This document shows positions 10,100 through 22,407 of a DNA stretch of 64,000 bases, piece after piece (the stretch's first letter is position 1; every line of letters starts with the position of its first letter). This stretch comes from Lathyrus oleraceus. Taxonomy: Eukaryota; Streptophyta; Magnoliopsida; Fabales; Fabaceae. The position numbers and the translations under genes were made by a program. The stretch lies in assembly GCF_024323335.1 (NCBI RefSeq), contig NC_066583.1:358738377-358802376 (forward strand). The letters are read 5' to 3'. Below the pieces are notes generated by a model. That model was not told where the DNA came from. It did no database searches and was given only the letters and a program-made list of their open reading frames with translations.

Positions 10100-13085
10100 T
10101 TTCGAGTACCTTCTTTCTCCATGCCATGATATGCTTTAGCTAGTTTGAGTTGTGCTGATTATCATGAACTTTAAATGGTTTGAAATGGTTGATTATGCTG
10201 AGAGAAACATGGTTTTCATTTTGCATGCTTGAGGTTGTTTCCAATCGATTTGCTCACATTTGGTTGATTCGAGAAAAACCATTGCTATATTCTTGTTGTT
10301 TGTTGTTTGATGATGCTATTGGTGCAATTAATTTTGAGTTCTGAGCATTTTGATTTTTCTGCTTACATGAAAATGATGAATACTGTTGCATTAAAACTCT
10401 AATTCTGTCCAGATTTCCACAGGGTTAAATGTTGTTTTGTGTTGGTTGATGTTAAATGGTGATAGTTGTGGCATGGCTTGTTGGATTATTGCTGTTGGAT
10501 ATATTTGTTTGCGCATAACTGTTGCTTGTATTTTGAAGCTCATGTTGCTGTTGGTTAAACCCTAAGGTTTATTGCATGAGAACCCAAAATTTATGCACAT
10601 GCTTGATCATTGTTGCTCCTGTTGTATTTGTTTGTTCAATGACTGGTTTTATGATGATGAATGAATTATACTGTTGTTTGAAACCCCATGAACATCCCAG
10701 GAAATCCATATGAGACATGTTGCCTGCTATTGTTTGCATTTGTTTGAACATGTTGTCACTGTTATGCTGTTAGCCTTGCTGCAAATTGATGATGATTTTG
10801 ATGAACATGAATTTCATACCCTGCTGCTGTTATAATGAGCACGCCTAGGAAGTTGGTCTGCATGATTTTGTTTGAAATTTGTTTGCCATAATGATTGTTT
10901 GATGCTTGGTTGAAATTATGTTGGTGGATTACATAAAATGCCCTGAGGTGTGAAACCTACCCTGCACCAGATTTCTCCCATGATCATGTTATTTTGCTGT
11001 TTGCTATATGAGTATCATGAATGTTTGTTGCCAAGTGATATCCATATTGTTGACTGATGATGAAATCCCATGCTGTTTCGAAACCTAACTCTACCCAGCT
11101 TGTCCTTGAATTTTGTTTAGAATTTGTTTGGTGCTGTTGTTTAAAAGCTGCATGATGCTGTTATGATGATGTTGTTCTGCTGTTAATGCTCATTGCCATA
11201 TGCTGGATGTGTTTTGTTCATGCCATGAATGCTGTTGCTACTTAAACATAACTTTGTCCGGAGTTTGCTCATGATCTTGTTGGGATTGTATGCTGTATGT
11301 GAAACCTAGTATTGCATGAAACCCCCATAAAATTCAAAGCTGATTGACTGCTGCTTGCGTGTTACATGAACCTGCTGTACCAAGGCCATGACATTAGGTG
11401 TTTGTGTTTAAAACTTGTTTGATGTTGATGAACCATAAACAATGGAATTGATGCTGCTGTTTGAAACTTCCTGAACATTGCTCATAAAATTCACATGTTG
11501 GTATTTGTTGTGTTTGGTCATGAATGTTGGTGTTGTATGATCAATGTTTTACATGCTGCTGTCAAAATACTTGTCCTGTCCAGACTTTGCTTGGATGATG
11601 AGTGCTGTTATGGCTGGTCGATTTTTGTGCTGCTGTTGAGTACAAATGATATGCTGCTATCTGCTGTTGTGTTTTTGCTTGGTTTGATTTTAGTTTGATG
11701 TTTTTTTTTAAACATGATGAGCACATGATAATTATGACTGTTGCTGTAGACTGATGAATGAATTAGGCTGCTGCTACAACCTGCCCTGTCCAGTTTTGTG
11801 TTCATGACTAATTGTTGCTTTGTTATGGATTGATGCTTGAATAATGATGAATCATGAGCATGAACCTGATGTTGTTGCTACTGTTATGCTTGAATCATGA
11901 ATGGGCCCAGAATTTTCCAAGATCCATGTCTTGCTTTGTCATTGGTTGGTGCTACACATGAAAACCTTGCTGCATTTTTCTTAAAATCCCATTTGAATTG
12001 TCCTGAAATCCATGCATGAACATATTGTATGCTGTTGTTTGGTTGCATTATGGACATTAACAATGCCATATCAGTTATGTGTTGTTGGAACTGCAATTAC
12101 CATGACCTCAATGTTAATTACATGGAACTATGCTCGTGTTTATTTAGTTGCTAATTGATATTACCTGAGCCAATACCATGTTGATTGTATGCTGATCAAA
12201 TTTTGTTTGGATATGGATGAACACATTGATGCCATGCTAAACCTTGCTGCAGTTTTAAAACATGAATGTTGCTGCTGCTGTTATGATGAATGCTGTTAGA
12301 TTTGGGAATCCTAAGTTCAGTTCCAGAAATTTAAGGTTCTTGTGTTTTGTTTGTTTGAATGGTAATAGCATGAGTATCATCTATTTCATTGAATGCTATT
12401 TGGAGCTGTTTGAATTGATGATGAACTTGATACCATGACCATTGCTGTTGTTGAATGTGCCCTGCTGTTTGTGATGAACACTGTTGATGATGAATATGCT
12501 ATGCTGCTATGTGCTGTTGTTTGGATGCTGTTTACATGATGATGATGGTTGATTGCTGCTGTTTCTAAAACCATAGAACAGAACTCTCCATAGATTTTTC
12601 CCATGAGCATGCTTGTTCCAATGCTGTTTGATGTTGTTGATGCTTGCTGTTATTCTGCAACTGTAATTTTTGTTCAGGAAATTCCATTTGTTTTTGATTG
12701 TTTTGTTGATTGGTTAATGAGGATGCTGTTACCATACTATGGAAATATCGACTGATTATTGAATGTTAGTGATGATGATGCCCTTGCCATGCTGTTTATG
12801 TGCTGTTGCATGATGTTGTTGCTTGGTCAAATTTTGCATGATGTTGATTGTTTGAATGTCACAAATACCATGCTGCTATGCTAGAGCCCTGCTGTTATGC
12901 TTGAATATCGCTCAGAAAATCCACATGGTTGATGTTTGATTGTGTTGTTTGCTGTTGTCTGGATTGTAGTAGGAACATTCCCATACCATGCTTTTTGAAT
13001 GATGTTTGGTTTGAACTTACTTGACATGCCATGATGTTGTTGCTGGTCGAGTGTTTTGTGATGATGTTGTTGAACCCAGTTGCCA
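10100..13085 (+). repeat. Degenerate TGCTGTTG/GATGATG-rich expansion inside the A LTR
   Basis: About 3 kb built from diverged variants of TGCTGTTGTTTGA, GATGATGAA, CATGAAC and an ACTCTGTCCAG-TTTT-CCATGA theme, recurring at irregular 110-550 bp steps (for example near 10405, 10950, 11085, 11250, 11570, 11785, 12575). The C LTR has only about 360 bp between equivalent flanks. It reads as an old, scrambled tandem expansion. No ORF above about 70 codons is supported. Confidence 0.65.
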
Positions 13086-14380
13086 AGCCATGCCATAAAC
13101 CCTAGGGTTTTTCCAACTCAGAAAAATTTGAATAGTTTGGCTCGTGTACTGTTCCATTGGCTGAGAGCCAATGGGAACATTTCGTTTCCCCCATCAAAAC
13201 GCTGCAGTTTTGTTAAGTGACTGCGCTAATTACACAATTGCCACCGGTTGACTTTATTTGACCATTTGCCATGCCTATTGTTTCATATTTCATCCAATAT
13301 TTCACCCAATTTCACAAATCATTTTCTCATTCAATTTTCATCAAAAAATTATGAAATTTTTTCCACATGTTCACAAATGAGTTTAGAATTTAATTGTGAA
13401 TTTTAATTAATTTTCCATTGGTTGGTTTTTAATTGACAATTATTTTCTCAACATATGTGCATAAATGATACATCTCACCATTTCAATTGTGAAATTCTCA
13501 TGTTGTATCCAACGCCTTTGAAATTTTTTGTGGTAAAACTAGACACATTGACCTTCATTTTGGTATAAAGTTTGTGCATTTATCATTTGTGGATTGAGAG
13601 TTATGATTTTTTGAAGTCATGTGTTACAATTGTTGCTATACCATGATCATGCATTTTCCCTAATTTTGTTCACACACTTCCCTACATCCAAATCACTTGA
13701 AATTTTGCATGAATGATCCCTTGCATGTCTAGTTCATGTATGAATTTTCTTGGAATTAATCTTGCTGTTTTCCATTTGATTGAGAATTTTCTTCCATATG
13801 TGGTCATTTGTTGATTTTTTGTGCTATGCCTTGCCAAATCTTTTGTGAAATTCTCATATCTTATTGTATGATCATGAAATTTCATGTGTGATAACTAGAC
13901 ATCTTGAGCTTTGCATTGGTGTTAATCTCATTCATTTCTCTTCTGTTTTCAAATTGATATGATTTTTTTTGAAGTTGACCCATGCTTGTTGACTTTCACC
14001 ATGCTTACTTGAACTTGGCTTGACTTCATGATTTCACTTGACTGCCTTCCTCTCATCCAAATGCTTTGAAATTTTACATGTATACCATGTTAGATGTTAG
14101 GATTGAGTGTGATTTATTTCATGTTTTTTTGAGATTGTTTGAGTTGACTTTTGAATGAAGTCTTTGTTGTTGACTTTTGTATGCTTCTCTTGCCATGCTT
14201 TGCATTACTTTGCATATGAAATGACCATGATGCATGATATAATTTTGAATCCAATTGAGAATGCTTCTTGAATGTTTAGACTTGGTTTGGGTTGACTTTG
14301 TCTTGCTGCCTTGACTTTTTCTTTCATCTTTGACCCTAGGCTAGTCCTAGTGGTCTTCTAAGCTTATGTTGAGTTCATCT

Positions 14381-14587
14381 GTTTCAGGTTAAGCATCAAT
14401 GCCTTGAGGATCATTCTAATGTGCTTGATTTGAATTGTTTATATTGTGCTAACATTTTGTTTTGTAGGTGACTCATATGCTTGAGTCTGTGTGCCTTGCA
14501 CAATTGGTCCCTCTGTGGTTGACTTTTGGTTCATTGCTCTTTGTTTTTAATTGTTGAACTGTTTACTAATTGGTTTGACTTTTTCAG
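14381..14587 (+). promoter_or_regulatory. Three acceptor-like AG sites, A LTR
   Basis: GTTTCAG|GTTAAG ends at 14387, TTTGTAG|GTGAC at 14467 and TTTTCAG|GTACTTTAG at 14587, each after a pyrimidine-rich run. Spacing is 80 and 120 bp. C has the same order at 31118, 31206 and 31337, and D antisense at 43302, 43217 and 43093. Confidence 0.5.
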
Positions 14588-15339
14588 GTACTTTAGTTGC
14601 CTAAGTTCTTTGAACTTGCTTGCTTTGCTTTTTAGCATTTGCTTTGAGGTATAATTACTTCTTCTTCATGTAGTCTGGAGACCCGGTCTGTTATTTGACC
14701 GGGCAAACTGTCTGAAGTCCTCCTTAAGAGGCAATGCCTGTGTTTGTTTATATTTGTCCTAAGCAGGAAAAGTCCTTCAAGTAAGGCAATTGGTGGAAGG
14801 TAGGGATAAGCAATCTATCCCCCATTATTCAGTGTGTCCTCTCTTTGCTCCCATTACATGGTTGAAGCATTGAGATAAATACCCAAGATCTAATCGAGTC
14901 AATAATGTGGAGAGAGTTCCTACTTTCTGAACTCCCACACTTTCTTTGATGCTCTCTCTGATTTGAGATAGAAGCAATGAGGCACACCCCTCATCTCCTT
15001 TTCATCTGCTTCACCTGAGCCCCTCAATGGCCAGGTTAAGAGCGACCTTTACCCATTACAGTGGACTTTTAAAGTCAAACCCTCTTGTATGAGCCCCCAT
15101 TGTTTGGCTATAGAGTGTGTTGTTTGCTATTCATTGATTGATTGATTGCTTCATATGCACTTGCTTGCCTGTATGCTATGCATTTATTATCATCATCAAT
15201 TGCCATTAATGCATGATCATCTCATTTGCTTTTTGTGATGTTATCATTGTTGTTTGCCCATTGAGGACAATTGTAAGTCCATTGCTTTGGCATTTGCTCC
15301 TGTGATATGGAAGGATAGAGTGTAAGACCTCATTGGTCA

Positions 15340-15930
15340 CTCATATCTTCTGTTTATCTGTGTGTATGTGAGGATACAGTTATAAGTCCCTGTAAGTTGG
15401 CATCTGTCATCCTGTGATCATAATTTGATCTGTTTGATTTGTATGTGAGGTTGCAGTTATAAGTCCCTGTAAGTTGGCATCTGCTTTCCTGTGATCATAG
15501 TTTGTTTATCTGTTTGTATGAGAGGTTGCAATTATAAGTCCCTGTAAGTCGGCATTTGCATTCCTGTGATCATATTGTTGCTTTTGTTTCTTGTATGTGA
15601 GGATCCATTGTAAGTCCCAGTGATGTGGCATTGGATTTCCTAGGACCATACTGTGGAGTTAACCTAAGTCCAGACAGATTGGCAGTTAACTTCCATTTCT
15701 CATCTTTGTTTTTCTTTTTGAGGAGATTGGTGTAAGTCCATTGAGTGGCATCTGATATCCTGTTCTGTTTTAGGAGACTGGTGTAAATCCATTTATTGGT
15801 ATCCGGTATCCGCTTTTATTTCTTTGCCTGTGGAGATTAGTGTAAGACCATTGAGTGGCATCTGATATCCCATTTTGTTTTAGGAGATTGGTATAAGACC
15901 ATTGATTGGCATCCGATATCCGTTTTTGCT
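15340..15930 (+). repeat. GTAAGTCC-type tandem repeats, A LTR
   Basis: First block: ATAAGTCCCTGTAAG at 15382, 15459 and 15533 (periods 77 and 74 bp), each followed by GGCATCTG and TCCTGTGATCAT. Second block: GTGTAAGTCCATTGAGTGGCA-like units near 15731, 15781, 15841 and 15891 (50-60 bp). The same theme occurs in the C and D LTRs with a 54-59 bp period. Confidence 0.75.
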
Positions 15931-16947
15931 TGCTTTGTTTGTTTATTATTATCCATTGCTATTCCAAAGGACACACTTGAATCATCTGCTATATGATCTC
16001 AAGAAGTGAACCCTTCTAAGAAGTTTTACTTTCCATTTCCATCCATTCATCATTCATTATGTCCTAGACTTTTCACACTAAACCTTTCAAACTTGACATA
16101 AGTGTTGTGCAAACATCTTCATGTTTTCTAACTAAAAACCTGGACTCAAGTCCTTGACCTTTTTCCAAACTCCATTTCATAATACTTATTTGAATTGATC
16201 TTAATCATACCTTGACTCCATTTTCATAATCATAATCAGTAATTCCACTCATTCACTTGTTTTGGCTTTGTCCATTATTAATGCTTTCATACATGAGCTA
16301 TAGGTTTGATTTATCTTAGTGGTTGATGTTAATCTCGCCTTCTGTCTTTAGTGATTGAATTGTAAGTCTTCCTTGCCTATTATAGGGTTAACCCCTCCCT
16401 GGCAAGTTGAAGCCGTTCTCACATGGTGGACGTGGTTGTTTGTATAAGGTTGAGTTTTCTCCCGTGGATAACGTAAGACCTAGGGTTTGTGTTTAAAATT
16501 GAACCTAACCCACTTTTGGAAATCTTTTAGCCGAACTACGGCGTTCTGATCCTTACCTTTGATGGAAGGTACGTAGGCAACGGGTTCATCCGTTCGAACC
16601 CAATAATAATAAAAAATGTATATTCTTTTCTCATCATCCCAATCATGTTTGCACAATACAAATGTCATAACAAATAATAATTTTTGCATAACAAGTGTGA
16701 AAAGGGCTCCCTAGGAGTACCTAGGACGTAGTGGGTGCCTAACACCTTCCCATTGCGTAATTTACCCCTTACCCAGAATCTCTGATCTTTTTATTAGTTT
16801 TCTACGTGTAAAACTTCTTAGGCTTTTGTTCGCTTTTTAGCCAGTCCTTTGGATAAATAAAAGTGCGGTGGCGACTCGAAATTTTTCATGTATCTCATAG
16901 CTTATGATTTAATTGATAGATCATATAGCGACGAATACACCGCTACA

Positions 16948-18095
16948 AAATGCATCCCCATTACTTGGATTTTTAACTTCTATTTCTCCATGGGGAAACA
17001 CTCTGTGAACCAAAAACGGACCTGACCACCTGGATTTCAACTTTCCTGGAAAGACCTTTAATCTGGAGTTGAACAAGAGCACCACTTGTCCCTCGACAAA
17101 CTCCTTTCTTTGTAGCTTCTGGTCGTGCCATTTTTTTGTCTTCTCCTTATAGAGTTTGGCATTCTCATAGGCTTGATTCCTAAACTCCTCTAACTCGTGG
17201 AGCTGAAGGATTCAAGATTCACCCGCTTTGCCCAGATCATAATTTAAGAATTTGGATGCCCAAAACGCTTTGTGATCCAACTTTAGTGGCAAGTGACAAG
17301 TTTTACCATAAACTAACTGATAGGGAGACATACCTATGGGCGTTTTGAATGCCGTTATGTACGCCCATAATGCATCTTCTAACTTTACTTCCTAGTCTTT
17401 TCGAGATGCGCATACAGTGTTTTCCAGTATTTGCTCTATCTTCCTGTTGGACACTTCGACTTGGCCACTCGTTTGTGGGTGATACGGAGTGGCGATCTTG
17501 TGTTTAACGTTATATTTATTTAACAAATTCTTCATCAGTTTGTTCAAAAAGTGAGTACCTTCATCACTGATAAGTGCTATCGGCACCCCGAATCTCGAAA
17601 AAATATTATTCTTCAGAAAGGTCACAACCACTTTAGAATCATTGGTGGGCAATGCCACTGTTTCCACCCACTTTGATACGTAATCTACTGCTACCAAGAT
17701 GTAATTCTTCCCAAATGACCGTGGAAACGGCCCCATGAAGTCTATTCCCCAAACATCAAACAATTCAACTTCCAGCATAGCATTTTGCGGCATTTGATTT
17801 CTCTTAGAAATATTCCCCGTTCTTTGACATCTGTCGCATTCTTTGACGATGTCTTGGGGATCTTTGAATAATTTGGGCCAATATAGACCTAATTGGAGGA
17901 CTTTAGCCGTTGTTCTGTCACCACTGAAGTGTCCTCCATAATCCGAGTCATGACAAGTTCTAAGTACATCCTTTGTTCCTCCTCTGGGATGCATCTTTTG
18001 ACCAGCCCATCCACTCCTCTATTGTATAGGAACGGGTCATCCCCACAAGTAGAACCTGCAATCATGAACAAGCTTTTTCTTTTTGTTAGAATCAA
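16948..18095 (-). pseudogene. Element E integrase (broken)
   Basis: Frames overlap between 18095 and 17889, showing a frame change in the zinc-finger region (CDRCQRTGN keeps the two cysteines). The core has WGIDFMG, SDEGTHF and GQVEVSN, so all three acidic residues remain. The frame closes at 17392, then continues in another frame with LVYGK-like and [16 protein letters not shown] segments to the [12 protein letters not shown] segment at 16948, where element A begins. The enzyme would insert Athila cDNA; this copy cannot be translated whole. Confidence 0.85.
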
Positions 18096-19935
18096 AATCG
18101 TTAGGGATTACACCCCCCACCAAATAATGCGCGTAGTCTGCGAACCAAGGGATACCGATGACAGCGAAGATGTGTTCATCAGTGAACTCATCCTTTATCG
18201 GTATCTTTTCTTCTGTTTCTTCAATTGGTGACATTCGGGATAAATGATCCTCCACTGTGTTTTTACACCCCCTTTTGTCCCTAATCTCTACATCAAATTC
18301 TTGGAGGAGTAAGATCCACCTGAGTAGCCTCGGCTTAGAGTCTTGTTTAGCAAACAAATATTTCAAAGCGGCATGGTCGGTATAAATGATAACCTTCGAT
18401 CCTAACAAGTATTGCCTAAATTTATCAAATGCATAAACCACGACCAACAACTCTTTCTTAGTAGTTGCATAGTTCATCTGTGCAGGGTTCCACACATGAC
18501 TAGCATAGTAAATGACATGTAACAACTTCTCTCTTCGTTGTCCTAGGACTTCCCTTACAATAATATCACTAGCACCACACATGATCTCAAACGGAAGAGA
18601 CCAATCTGGGGCAATAACAATTGGTGCTGAAATCAACTTGTTCTTCAATGTCTCAAAGGCCGTGGTGCATTTTTTTTCAAACATAAACGCCTTATCCTTA
18701 ACCAATAGAGTGGTCAACGGTTTTGTGATTTTTGAGAAATCTCTTATGAACCTGTGGTAAAAACCTGTGTGTCCTAAGAAACTCCTAATACCTTTCTCAT
18801 TAACAGGAGGTGGGTGCTTAGATATCACTTCCACCTTTGCTTGGTCAACTTCAATTCCCTTGTAGGAAATTTTGTGACCCAATACTATCCCTTCTCGCAC
18901 CATGAAGTGACATTTCTCCCAGTTCAAAATTAAGTTTGTTTTGTGGCATCTGTCTAAGACAAGAGAGAGATTAGTTAAACAGTTATCAAATGAGGATCCA
19001 AAGACCGAAAAGTCATCCATGAACACTTCCATATGCTTTTCGAGCATGTCGGCGAAGATGGAAGTCATGCAGCATTGGAAGGTGGCTGGAGCATTACACA
19101 ACCCGAATGACATTCTTCGATATGCAAACACACCATACGGGCATGTGAACGTTGTTTTTTCTTGGTCTTCCAGAGCAACTGCAATCTGATTATACCCGAA
19201 GTCTCCATCTAGAAAACAATAGTAATCATGTCCAGCTAACCTTTCCAACATCTGGTCATTAAATGGTAATGGGAAGTGGTCCTTCCTAGTTGTTGTGTTC
19301 AACCTTCTGTAATCAATGCAAACGCGCCACCCGATAATTATCTGAGTAGGAATTAACTTATTTTTTTGATTCCTTATTACTGGGGTCCCCCCTTTCTTAG
19401 AGACAACATGCACTGGGCTCACCCAAGGGCTGTCAAAAATAGGATATATAAGACCTGCATCTAACAATTTCACCACCTCTTTCCGAACTACTTCTTTCAT
19501 TGTTGGGTTGAGTCTTCTCTGCGGTTGGACTACCGGTTTGTGGTCTTCTTCCATGAGAATTTTATGCATGCACACAGTAGGACTAATACCTTTCAAATCC
19601 TCAATTGCCCATCCAATAACATTTTTGTATTTTTTCAGGACTTGGATGAGCTTCTCTTCTTAGATATTCTTTAGGCTCGAGTTTATAATAGCAGGACATT
19701 TTCCTTCAAAATCTAGAAAGACATATTTGAGATTCTCAGGAAGTTGTTTCAACTCCATTCCCTTATTTGGATCTTCATCCTCCTTACTAGTTTGAGGTAT
19801 TCGTAAATCCTCCCACTGGTGTGGTCGAGATCCTTTCCATGGGGGTTGTGTGTCCAGCAAGGCTAGCACTTCAGACTCCCCGTTGTCCACTTCTTTATCA
19901 CTGTCGAAAATGGATAAACTCAACACTCTTTCCAA
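18037..19935 (-). pseudogene. Element E reverse transcriptase and RNase H (broken)
   Basis: The main frame 19596-18037 (519 codons) carries [24 protein letters not shown] and the catalytic FMDD near 19020, followed by a Ty3-type RNase H with [12 protein letters not shown]. The stretch 19935-19660 is the protease-RT linker in the same reading direction, split off by a stop near 19660. It feeds into integrase after a further break near 18040. RT sequence is otherwise well kept, so the decay is moderate. Confidence 0.88.
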
Positions 19936-20647
19936 AGGTGACTATGGTGCATTCAAAGGATTATCACACGTCATCACTTGTCCAGAACCTCAATAGTATG
20001 ACTAGTACAAATATCATCCTTGTACCTCATGGTGTTTCGAACATCGATCTTCAATTCCTCATCATAAACCTTCAACGTCATGGTCCCTTCTTCTATGTTG
20101 ATCAAGCACCTTCCATCTCCAAAAAGGGTCTCCCAAGAATGAGAGGGATATCTTCATCTTCCGGTATTTCTAGAATTACAAAATCCACCGGAAATACAAA
20201 CTTGTCAATTTTCACCAGAACATCTTCAACAATACCATACGGTTTATTGACCAAATGATCGGTGAATTAGAGTGTCATTCTGGTATCTTGCATAGCCCTT
20301 ATACCAAGCTTCTTGTAAATGGATAACGACATGAGACTCACACTAGCTCCTAGATCAATAAGAGCTTTGTTGAATGACCTATCTCCAATAGTACAAGGGA
20401 TGGTGACAACTCTTCGATCTTTCTTCTTTATTGGAATCTTCATACCCTGCAAAATAGCACTACAAGTTTCGGTTAGAATAATTGGGTTGGTGTCGGAGGT
20501 ACTCCTCTTTGAAATGATGTCCTTCATGAACTTGGCATAAGTAGGCATTTGTTCAAGTGCCTCAAATAGGGGAATGTTAATCTCAAGCTTCTTGAACAAC
20601 TCTAGGAACTTTTCAAAGTTTTTCTCATGTTGTCCCTTTTTCTTGTT
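19936..20647 (-). pseudogene. Element E aspartic protease (broken)
   Basis: Starts just after a stop that separates it from gag. It contains an IPCTIGDRSFNKALIDLGAS segment; the active-site triplet is DLGA rather than the usual DTGA or DSGA, as is common in Athila elements. A stop near 20267 splits it from a downstream segment, about 20260-20050, with a flap-like PLILGRPF. The enzyme would process the gag-pol polyprotein. The nonsense codons on both sides exclude normal expression. Confidence 0.8.
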
Positions 20648-22180
20648 TTAGGTGGGAAAGGGAGGCTTAAAAACCGGCTTAGGCTTAATGACTGTTTCTT
20701 TCACTACTAGTTTCGGTGCTACCAATTCTTCCCTCACAGCTTCATTTTCTTTGATCTCAAGATCCACTTTGATCAATTGATCTTCCTCTTCATCCACCTC
20801 CCCGACTACTTCATCAGATTTACCACTTCTTGTTGTCACGGCGCTCACATTATTATGCTCTCCAGGATTTGTCACAGTTGCACTAGGTAGAGCACCTTGT
20901 GCTTGAGAACTCGAGGCTAATTGCTGAGCGATTTGACTCATTTGGACTTCAAGATTTTTTATGGATGTTGTTGTGTTTTTCTGATTGTTACTGGTTTCTT
21001 CTTGAACTTGAACATTATGAGTTGCCATTCTTTCAATGGCAACCTCCCAATCAACTTTCTTAGGGGCTTGTTGTTGTTGTTGTTGATATTTAGTTTGGTA
21101 TTGACCGTGTTGAGGAGCGGTCCCTTTCTGGTCTTTCCATGAGAAGCTGGGATGATCCTTCCAACCCGGATTGTACGTGTTGAAATAAGGATTATTCTGC
21201 TTCAAAAATTTGATTTCCTCCACTTTTTGAGGAGTTGCAAAACAATATACAGTTTGGTGCGGACCATTACAAATTTCACAACAGACAGTAGGAGCCGGTT
21301 AGACCTGTGCCACCTGTTGGGCACCTATATTCATCGCCTTCAGCTTCTTCTCAACTTCCGCAGCTATAGTATCTTCGATACATATTTTATCGGTTTCCAG
21401 CTTTAAATCTATAACCCCTTCTGGTTTGCTTTGACATCTATCGTACAACTCCAAGTGCTCATTAGCAACAATAGCTTCAATGATCTTCTTGATACCGGTG
21501 GCTGTTGAAAAAATAGTGGAGCCACCGGCTGCAGTGTCAATCAACTACTTGGTCTTTATTTTGAGACCATTCACAAACATCTGCATCTGTTTGGTTGGAT
21601 CCATATTTTGAGTTGGGCAGGCGACCAGGACTCTCTTGAATCTCTTGTAAGCGTCTCTCAAAGTTTCCACGTCCTTCTGCTTAAAATTCAGAATTTCATA
21701 CCTCTTCCGCATAAAAACTGATGCTGGAAAATACTTATTTAGGAAGGATTTTTCCATTTCTTCCCAAGATGTGATGCTACCAGCAGGGAGAGAATAAAAC
21801 CATTCTTCGGCTTCTTCCGCTAAGGTGAACGAGAATATTCTCAATTTCTTAGCTTCTTCGGTGTGACCATCAACTTTTAGAGTGTTGCTCATGGTCAAAA
21901 ACCTATGCAAATGCTTTTTTGCATCTTCATTTACCTTTCTAGTGAAATGCTTCCTTTCAAGCTGATTAATAGTACTCGGATGTAAATGGAAATTAGCCAC
22001 GTTCACTGGTTGGTTGACAATAGTTAATCTTACGGTTGGTGCATTTTCACCTCCGTAGTTACCCAACAGTCTTTTTGATGGCGGTGGACTATCAACCATT
22101 GTTTCGATCTCTCTTTCGGAACCTGAATCTGAACCTGAATGAATGGAAGATTGTTCTTCGTCTGATTCCAATCTAGCCAA
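20648..22180 (-). pseudogene. Element E gag (broken)
   Basis: The capsid-like segment holds EEWFYSLPAGSITSWEEME and FLNKYFP, typical of Athila gag. In-frame stops occur near 21546 and 21300 without a frame change. Beyond the second stop a CCHC zinc knuckle (CEICNGPHQTVYC) is still readable near 21280-21240, then a glutamine-rich stretch (CAA repeats near 21070). Gag forms the virus-like particle. The colinear reading through several stops shows point mutation rather than rearrangement. Confidence 0.85.
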
Positions 22181-22383
22181 TCGAGCTTGTCTGAGTCTTG
22201 TACGCGAGGTTCTCTTGATTTCTGTGTCAAAAGGAAAATCAGCTGAGGCTTTACCTCACATACAAATATCAGACACAAATTAGTTGATATAATCGAAATA
22301 AACTATTAAAATAACGAAAAATAAATTTTAGTTGCAGAGCAACAAAATTTCAATTGAGATAATTTAAACTTTATATTTGGCAA

Positions 22384-22401
22384 TCCCCGGCAACGACGCC
22401 A
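22384..22401 (-). promoter_or_regulatory. Primer-binding site of element E
   Basis: The minus strand reads TGGCGTCGTTGCCGGGGA, six bases inside the LTR end. This matches the site typical of plant Athila elements, usually attributed to tRNA-Asp. Confidence 0.8.
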
Positions 22402-22407
22402 AAAACT

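Larger units (their letters stand above)
1..16947 (+). mobile_element. Element A: Ogre-type Ty3/gypsy (Tat) LTR retrotransposon, 3' two thirds
   Basis: The segment runs from the end of the intron, through pol, a long 3'UTR and a polypurine-like tract, to a full 3' LTR ending in CTACA. The LTR, ORF1, gag, protease and primer site of its 5' half lie outside the window to the left. The lineage call rests on the dual RNase H, the intron in front of RT and the LTR type. Its right end cuts the integrase of the antisense Athila element E, so A most likely inserted into E. No target-site duplication can be checked because the left end is not visible. Confidence 0.9.
8393..16947 (+). mobile_element. 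3' LTR of element A (8.55 kb)
   Basis: Starts TGTAAGACC after the polypurine-like tract and ends CTACA where Athila integrase sequence begins. It is much longer than the other LTRs here (3.3-5.0 kb). Two features set it apart: a ~3 kb TGCTGTTG-rich expansion at 10100-13085, and a mosaic make-up. Its first 7 kb match the C/D LTR type (U3 block, TATA, three acceptor-like sites, GTAAGTCC repeats), while its last kb matches the B type, from the block around 15960 to the shared end CCGCTACA. No coding region is supported. Confidence 0.85.
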
